A stretch of DNA of 64,000 nt. Origin: Devosia sp. Its GTDB lineage: Bacteria; Pseudomonadota; Alphaproteobacteria; Rhizobiales; Devosiaceae. The stretch's first letter is position 1; each line of letters opens with the position of its first letter. Of this stretch, positions 60,027 through 64,000 are shown piece after piece. The notes under the pieces are model-generated. The model did not search any database, was not told the origin of the DNA, and worked only from the letters and a program-made list of their open reading frames with translations. The stretch is from positions 124,001 to 188,000 of the forward strand of contig NZ_JAGIAW010000009.1 of assembly GCF_017744655.1 (NCBI RefSeq), read 5' to 3'. Position numbers and translations under genes: made by a program.

Positions 60027-60662
60027 TCAGCCACGGGGCTGCGGTACAATGCGCAGATAAGGCTTCAGTTCCTTCCAGCCCTCGGGATACTTGGCCTTGG
60101 CCGCCTCATTGGAAACGGCGGGCACGATGATCACATCCTCGCCACTCTTCCAGTTCACCGGCGTTGCCACCTGGTGCTTGGCGGTCAGTTGCAGGCTGTC
60201 GATTACGCGCAGCACTTCATCGAAATTGCGGCCGGTCGAAGCGGGATATTCGATCTTGAGCTTTACCTTCTTGTCCGGGCCGACGACGAAGACCGAACGG
60301 ACGGTCAACGTGTTGTCGGCATTGGGGTGGATCATGTCATAGAGACGCGCCACCTTGCCTTCGGTATCGGCGAGGAGCGGGAAATTGAGCGCGGCGCCCT
60401 GGGTCTCTTCAATGTCCCTGGCCCAGCCGCCATGGTCTTCGAGCTTGTCGACCGAAAGGCCGAGAACCTTCACGCCGCGCTTTTCGAATTCCGGTTTCAG
60501 CTTGGCGGTGTAGCCAAGCTCAGTGGTGCAGACCGGGGTAAAGTTCTTGGGGTGGCTGAACAGCACCGCCCAGGAGCCTTCAATGTAGTCGTGGAAGTGA
60601 ATGGTGCCCTCGGTGGATTCAAGGGTGAAGTCTGGGGCGGTATCGCCAATCAGGATTGCCAT
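60027..60662 (-). CDS. 1-Cys peroxiredoxin (Prx6-like)
   Basis: A 211-aa thiol peroxidase of the 1-Cys class that reduces H2O2 and alkyl hydroperoxides. The active Cys45 is in NFTPVCTTEL, the Thr and Arg partners in the HPKNFTP and LTVRSVF segments, and the C-terminal GWKELKPYLRIVPQP is typical of Prx6-like proteins. No second resolving Cys is seen. Confidence 0.93.
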   Translation of the reverse strand: MAILIGDTAPDFTLESTEGTIHFHDYIEGSWAVLFSHPKNFTPVCTTELGYTAKLKPEFEKRGVKVLGLSVDKLEDHGGWARDIEETQGAALNFPLLADTEGKVARLYDMIHPNADNTLTVRSVFVVGPDKKVKLKIEYPASTGRNFDEVLRVIDSLQLTAKHQVATPVNWKSGEDVIIVPAVSNEAAKAKYPEGWKELKPYLRIVPQPRG

Positions 60663-60937
60663 CGTGCTTTTCCTCTGCCGGCCTTGTCGACCGTAAATCT
60701 TAGCTGAGAATATCGTACTGCCAGCCCACGCTTGAAGGGGTGGCTCACGGAATTCTTTTGTGCATCAGCCCATAACAGCGCCATGACATTCCAATCCGAC
60801 GCCAAAGGCGAGGAGCCGCCCAATTGGCCGCCCTCGTTCACCAGTTCGTTTTTTACGCGAACCGAATCCGCCTCCGACGCGTTGGCCGCTCGTTGTTTGA
60901 TGAATTTTTCAGTTTTTGAGCCATTTGGAGACCCACG

Positions 60938-61210
60938 ATGAAATCCTCCCTGATCGCCATTACCACCGCCCTCGCCCTTAGCATCGGTGGCACTGCCGCA
61001 ATCTTTGCACAGGAGAGCACCACGGCCCCGACAACGCTTGAAGAATGCCTCGTGCAGGAGGGCGCAGGCGCCACCGCGCCGGGAGAGTCGCTTCAATCTG
61101 ATAGCGATGGCGATAGTGAAGCGACGACCGACACGCCGCCTGCCCAGGGTCCTGAGCCAGCCCTTGGTGAGGCAGTGGTCTGCCCAGATGTGGAAGACAG
61201 CGCTAACTGA
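60938..61210 (+). CDS. Small exported acidic protein
   Basis: A 90-aa protein with a signal peptide (SSLIAITTALALSIGGTAAIFAQ, cleavage about residue 25) and a mature acidic, Pro/Ala/Thr-rich part with two cysteines (LEECLVQ and VVCPDVED). No domain was recognised. The ATG at 60938 is preceded by GGAGACCCACG. A terminator follows at once. Confidence 0.75.
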   Translation: MKSSLIAITTALALSIGGTAAIFAQESTTAPTTLEECLVQEGAGATAPGESLQSDSDGDSEATTDTPPAQGPEPALGEAVVCPDVEDSAN

Positions 61211-61211
61211 C

Positions 61212-61244
61212 AAAAGGGCCCGCCTCGGCGGGCCTTTTCTTTTG
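61212..61244. terminator. Terminator between convergent genes
   Basis: A stem with GGCCCGCC (or GGGCCCGCC) and GGCGGGCC arms around a 2-base loop, flanked by AAAA and TTTTCTTTT. It separates the small secreted-protein gene from the convergent CreA gene and can serve both. Confidence 0.85.
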
Positions 61245-61247
61245 CCT

Positions 61248-61769
61248 CTATTGCACCATGACCGAGCCGGTAACGGCCCCAGCCGTCGGCCTGCCATTCT
61301 TCCAGGTCACATCAAGCCCGTTGAGCGGCACCACCGAAAGGCTCATCTTGCCCGAGCCCTGCTGGATTTCCCGGGCATGGGCGAGATAGATCAGCGAATT
61401 GTTGGCCTGGTCATAGATGCGGGTCACGCGCAGCGACTTCCAGATCAGCGAACGGGCTTCCTTGAAGATTTCCTCGCTGCCCTTCAATGGAATATCGCCC
61501 ACGGTGATCGGGCCGACTGCCGAGCAATCAAGCGCCGAATAGGACGGGTCCTCGAACCAGTTGCCCTGGCTGATGCGATCGATGAAGGAGCGGTTGAAGA
61601 ACGCCAGGTGGCAGACAACGCCCTGCACATCAGGATCGGCCACGGCCTCGATGGAAATGTCATTGCCGGTCCAATCGACCCCGACATTGCCCACTTCCGA
61701 GCGATTGCCGCAAGCGGCAAGGGCGAGAACGGCGGCTCCGAAAACGGCAAGGCGGGCAAATTTGTGCAT
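61248..61769 (-). CDS. creA: CreA family lipoprotein
   Basis: A 173-aa protein of the CreA family, periplasmic or lipid-anchored and of unknown function. A lipobox AVLALAAC places the acylated Cys at residue 20. Family segments are EAVADPDVQGVVCHLAFF, EDPSYSALDCSAVGPI and the C-terminal GKMSLSVVPL. ATG 61769 follows GGAGGACC. Confidence 0.88.
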   Translation of the reverse strand: MHKFARLAVFGAAVLALAACGNRSEVGNVGVDWTGNDISIEAVADPDVQGVVCHLAFFNRSFIDRISQGNWFEDPSYSALDCSAVGPITVGDIPLKGSEEIFKEARSLIWKSLRVTRIYDQANNSLIYLAHAREIQQGSGKMSLSVVPLNGLDVTWKNGRPTAGAVTGSVMVQ

Positions 61770-61838
61770 TGGGTCCTCCAGCGATGTTTTTACAACATGG
61801 TTGGTGGGAAGGGTTGTCGCAAGTGACATCCCTTCTAT

Positions 61839-61912
61839 CGTCATTGCCGGGCCTGTCCCGGCAATCCATCTCGCCTCCGCTGGGGACTACCGGGACAAGC
61901 CCGGTAGTGACG
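61839..61912. repeat. Paired hairpin repeat (CCGGG family)
   Basis: Two hairpins, ATTGCCGGG/CCCGGCAAT at 61843-61865 and ACTACCGGG/CCCGGTAGT at 61886-61908, face each other inside an outer CGTCA/TGACG pair. It lies between the creA start and the permease stop. Confidence 0.85.
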
Positions 61913-61932
61913 ACGGAATGAGGGCGTTGCAA

Positions 61933-62751
61933 CTAGAAGCGATCCTTTCGCGCCATGAACATTTCGAGCCATCGCACCAGGAGCGAGAGCGAGATCGTCA
62001 TGGTGAGATAGAGGAAGGCTACGACATTATAGGTCTCGAAAAACTGGAAGCTCGAAGAGGCGTGCAGTTTTCCAAGCTGGGTAATGTCCTGCACCCCCAA
62101 TGCAGAAACCAGCGCCGAGTCCTTCACCATGGAGACGAAATCATTGCCGAGCGGCGGCAGGATGGTGCGCAGCGCCTGGGGCATGATGACGAGGCGGAAG
62201 CACTGGAAGCGCGAGAGACCAAGCGAACGCGCCGCCTCGACCTGGCCGCGTCCCACCGCCTCAATGCCAGCGCGAAAGATTTCGGCGATGAAGGCGGAGT
62301 AGCAGATGGTCAGTGCCAGGATGGCCCGCCAGACGAAATCGAAACCGCGGATGGTGGCCGGCTCCATCCAGCCCATGGAGATGAGCGGGCCCACCACCCA
62401 GTTGAATCCAGCCACCAATGCCGGAGCGCCGACAAAGGCGATATAAAACAAAAAAACCAGGATCGGGATGCCGCGGATGATTTCCACGTAAAAGGTCGCG
62501 ATCTCGCGCAGCACGCGGATATTGGAAGTCCGTGCCAGGGCAATGAGCAGGCCCAAAACGGTCGCGAGGCCAAAGGCGATCAGCGTCACCCAAAGCGTCG
62601 TCAGCACGCCGCCCGAGAGTTTCTGGAAGATGTTTGAATAGGTCTCGTCCGCCGTGATGGCCCAGAAGCCGAGCACGAACAGCAGCCCGACGGCGAGCAG
62701 CCACCAGGGCATTCGGGCAAGGACGGAGGAACGGCGCGGGCGGGTGGTCAT
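61933..62751 (-). CDS. Polar amino-acid ABC transporter permease
   Basis: A 272-aa HisM/GlnP-type permease with five or six spans. The EAA loop that contacts the ATPase is [20 protein letters not shown]. The family [21 protein letters not shown] start is present. ATG 62751 gives the usual length. The binding protein gene lies upstream on the same strand; a second permease or ATPase gene is not in the window. Confidence 0.92.
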   Translation of the reverse strand: MTTRPRRSSVLARMPWWLLAVGLLFVLGFWAITADETYSNIFQKLSGGVLTTLWVTLIAFGLATVLGLLIALARTSNIRVLREIATFYVEIIRGIPILVFLFYIAFVGAPALVAGFNWVVGPLISMGWMEPATIRGFDFVWRAILALTICYSAFIAEIFRAGIEAVGRGQVEAARSLGLSRFQCFRLVIMPQALRTILPPLGNDFVSMVKDSALVSALGVQDITQLGKLHASSSFQFFETYNVVAFLYLTMTISLSLLVRWLEMFMARKDRF

Positions 62752-62810
62752 GGGTTCATGTGGCGGGTGACTATCAAGGCGGTCCATTCAACTTCCTGCC
62801 GCTCTATCAC

Positions 62811-62882
62811 GGCGTCATCCGCGCGAAAGCGGGAATCCCGTCACGCCGAAAGTGAGATCCCCGCTTTCGCGGGGATGACGCC
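62811..62882. repeat. Palindromic repeat (GCGAAAGCGGG family, copy 2)
   Basis: Two facing units with outer arms GGCGTCATCC and GGATGACGCC, each a hairpin around GCGAAAGC. The left unit is somewhat diverged. It lies inside the amino-acid transport operon, between the binding-protein and permease genes. Confidence 0.85.
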
Positions 62883-62923
62883 GTGCAGAAGACCAGGACC
62901 ATACGAAAAGGGATCGTTGATCC

Positions 62924-63718
62924 CTACTCACCCGTATATTCAAAGAACCAGTAACTGATCCGCTCATCGAGCCAGCCTTCGGCCTTGAGCTGATCGAGCG
63001 CGGCATTGAAGGGTTCAACGAGGTCCGAGCCTGGGGTCAAGATCAGCCCGAGCGGATCAGCCTTGATCGCTTCGCCCACCTGCTTGAAGGCACCGGGATC
63101 GGCGCCGATATAGCCGGCCGAGGCCGCCTGATCGGCAATAACGGCGTCCACGTCACCAGCCTTCACCGCCTGAACGGCCGCGCCAAAGCTGTCGAAAACT
63201 TTCACGCGCGGATTGGCTTCGTCGCCGTCGAGCACGTCATAAATGGCGGTGTAGAAGGACGAGGTGCCAGCCTGGGCGCCGAACAGCAGTTCCGGATCGC
63301 CGGCAAAGCTCTCCTTGCTGGTGATGCGCTCTTCGTCGGCGCGAACCAGGAAATATTGCTCCACCGTAATGAAGGGTTTTGTGAAATCGATCTGCTCGTC
63401 GCGCTCGGCGGTGATGGTGATGCCATCGGCGCCAACATCGAACTGACCGGTGCGGACGGACTCGATCATCACGTCCCAGGCCACGAGATTCCATTCGACC
63501 TTGGCATTGAGCCGTTTGGCGATCTCGTTGATGACGTCATATTCGAGCCCAATGCCTTCCCCGGTCTTGGGATCGGCGAAATTGAGCGGGTAATAGGCGT
63601 TTTCCGTCACCGCATGAATGGTGCGGCCGGCAAGATCGGGCAGGTCCTGCGCCGAGGCGGGCATGGAAATGGCGAAAGCCGTAGCGGCCATGGCAAGGAG
63701 GGCGGAAGTTTTCAGCAT
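62924..63718 (-). CDS. Amino-acid ABC transporter substrate-binding protein
   Basis: A 264-aa periplasmic binding protein of the polar amino-acid type. The signal peptide (SALLAMAATAFAISMPASAQ, cleavage about residue 23) is followed by the bilobal domain (TENAYYPLNFADPKTGEGIGLEYDVINEIAKRL, VGADGITITAERDEQIDFTKPF). Substrate may be a polar or acidic amino acid. It is the first gene of the transport operon in the window. Confidence 0.93.
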   Translation of the reverse strand: MLKTSALLAMAATAFAISMPASAQDLPDLAGRTIHAVTENAYYPLNFADPKTGEGIGLEYDVINEIAKRLNAKVEWNLVAWDVMIESVRTGQFDVGADGITITAERDEQIDFTKPFITVEQYFLVRADEERITSKESFAGDPELLFGAQAGTSSFYTAIYDVLDGDEANPRVKVFDSFGAAVQAVKAGDVDAVIADQAASAGYIGADPGAFKQVGEAIKADPLGLILTPGSDLVEPFNAALDQLKAEGWLDERISYWFFEYTGE

Positions 63719-63830
63719 CGATGCGTCCCCAAACGGTCTGATCGCCGGACAATATTGTGGTTTGGAGCAGGGAGCGAGGCACCCCTGCCAATTTTAGTTC
63801 CGAAAAGACTGGCACATGGCAAACAATCGC

Positions 63831-63896
63831 GGCGTCATTCCCGCGAAAGCGGGAATCCGAGTTCGCGCCAAGAATCCCCGCTGTCGCGGGGTTGCC
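63831..63896. repeat. Palindromic repeat (GCGAAAGCGGG family, copy 3)
   Basis: Two facing hairpin units with outer arms GGCGTCATTCCCGC and a diverged GCGGGGTTGCC. It lies between the binding-protein gene and the DUF1508 gene at the right edge. Confidence 0.8.
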
Positions 63897-63921
63897 GGAA
63901 AGACCGCTTGGTGCAGGCCGC

Positions 63922-64000
63922 TCAGGCTTCGTCCACGACCTCGGCACCCGGACCGTTCTTCTTCAGCGACTCGATAGCGTTTACTGCGCTGGATTTCTGC
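63922..64000 (-). CDS. DUF1508 (YegP-like) protein, 3' end only
   Basis: The last 25 codons of a minus-strand gene that continues past the right edge. The visible C-terminus KSSAVNAIESLKKNGPGAEVVDEA has the layout of the YegP/DUF1508 repeat (KxxAxNGIESVKKNAPDAxVVD). The family's function is not established. Confidence 0.6.
   Translation of the reverse strand, partial: QKSSAVNAIESLKKNGPGAEVVDEA

Noticed and set aside
60732..60941. A 69-codon frame whose stop overlaps the start of the small secreted-protein gene (ATGA)
   Set aside because: The overlap looks like coupling, but there is no ribosome-binding site, no domain and the composition is not protein-like; the region is more likely a promoter.
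1..64000. tRNA, rRNA, CRISPR arrays, IS elements, prophage
   Set aside because: No cloverleaf-like, spacer-repeat, transposase or phage structural cluster was seen. The single DUF2793/S74 gene is not enough to call a prophage. A dedicated tRNA and IS search was not possible here.

Overview
The window is a high-GC, gene-dense chromosomal segment of an alphaproteobacterium, most probably a Hyphomicrobiales (Rhizobiales) member of the Devosia type. The evidence is a membrane-bound ferritin gene (mbfA) with Irr-type iron control elements, an ActS/ActR (RegB/RegA) redox two-component pair, DUF2852, DUF1127, CreA and extensin-family genes, and many GC-rich palindromic intergenic repeats. The genus is inferred from overall character only. 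No rRNA, tRNA, IS element or CRISPR array was seen.

Layout. 1-6.7 kb: 3' end of an arylamine N-acetyltransferase gene, a YdeI-like gene, a divergent MarR regulator facing an HlyD + DUF2955 efflux pair, a DUF1697 gene coupled to ribokinase, and a TetR gene with a perfect palindromic operator coupled to a 79-aa gene. 6.7-11.5 kb: truB-rbfA, a secreted protein, a 2-hydroxyacid dehydrogenase, an SH3 protein and an FhuF-like ferric reductase. 11.6-18.3 kb: TadE/TadG-like proteins, a YgjP-type metallopeptidase, an L,D-transpeptidase and a PQQ glucose dehydrogenase. 18.3-22.9 kb: a structured non-coding stretch, a 173-aa hypothetical gene and a 1139-aa KAP-family P-loop NTPase of visibly lower GC, the best candidate for an acquired (possibly defence) gene. 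22.9-37.9 kb: lepA, an extensin-family protein, a newly read 48-aa gene divergent from a LysR gene, a D-amino-acid dehydrogenase-like gene, mbfA, a GMC oxidoreductase-LysR pair, trhO, a YghZ-type aldo/keto reductase, a thioredoxin reductase-like flavoprotein, and a VOC/TetR divergent pair. 37.8-41.7 kb: an orphan phage-tail-like DUF2793/S74 protein next to two tandem GT8 glycosyltransferases and a third glycosyltransferase. 41.7-50.0 kb: a quinone-reductase-like gene, a GntR-ABC operon (YtrA type), a cold-shock gene, DUF2852, actSR, DUF1428 and a beta-CASP RNA hydrolase. 50.0-55.2 kb: four paralogous MFS transporters with mmcB nested among them. 55.3-64 kb: a receiver-like hypothetical, a LysR facing a DUF1127-two-aldo/keto-reductase operon behind a nested hairpin, an RlpA-like protein, a 1-Cys peroxiredoxin, CreA, an amino-acid ABC binding protein and permease (no ATPase), and the 3' end of a DUF1508 (YegP-like) gene.

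Working connections: several modules are regulator plus divergent or downstream target with visible operators (MarR-efflux, TetR at 5.7 kb, Irr boxes at mbfA, GntR-ABC, LysR-DUF1127/aldo-keto reductases). Nine paired palindromic repeats of at least four sequence families sit in intergenic gaps, often between convergent genes, where they may end transcription or stabilise mRNA 3' ends.
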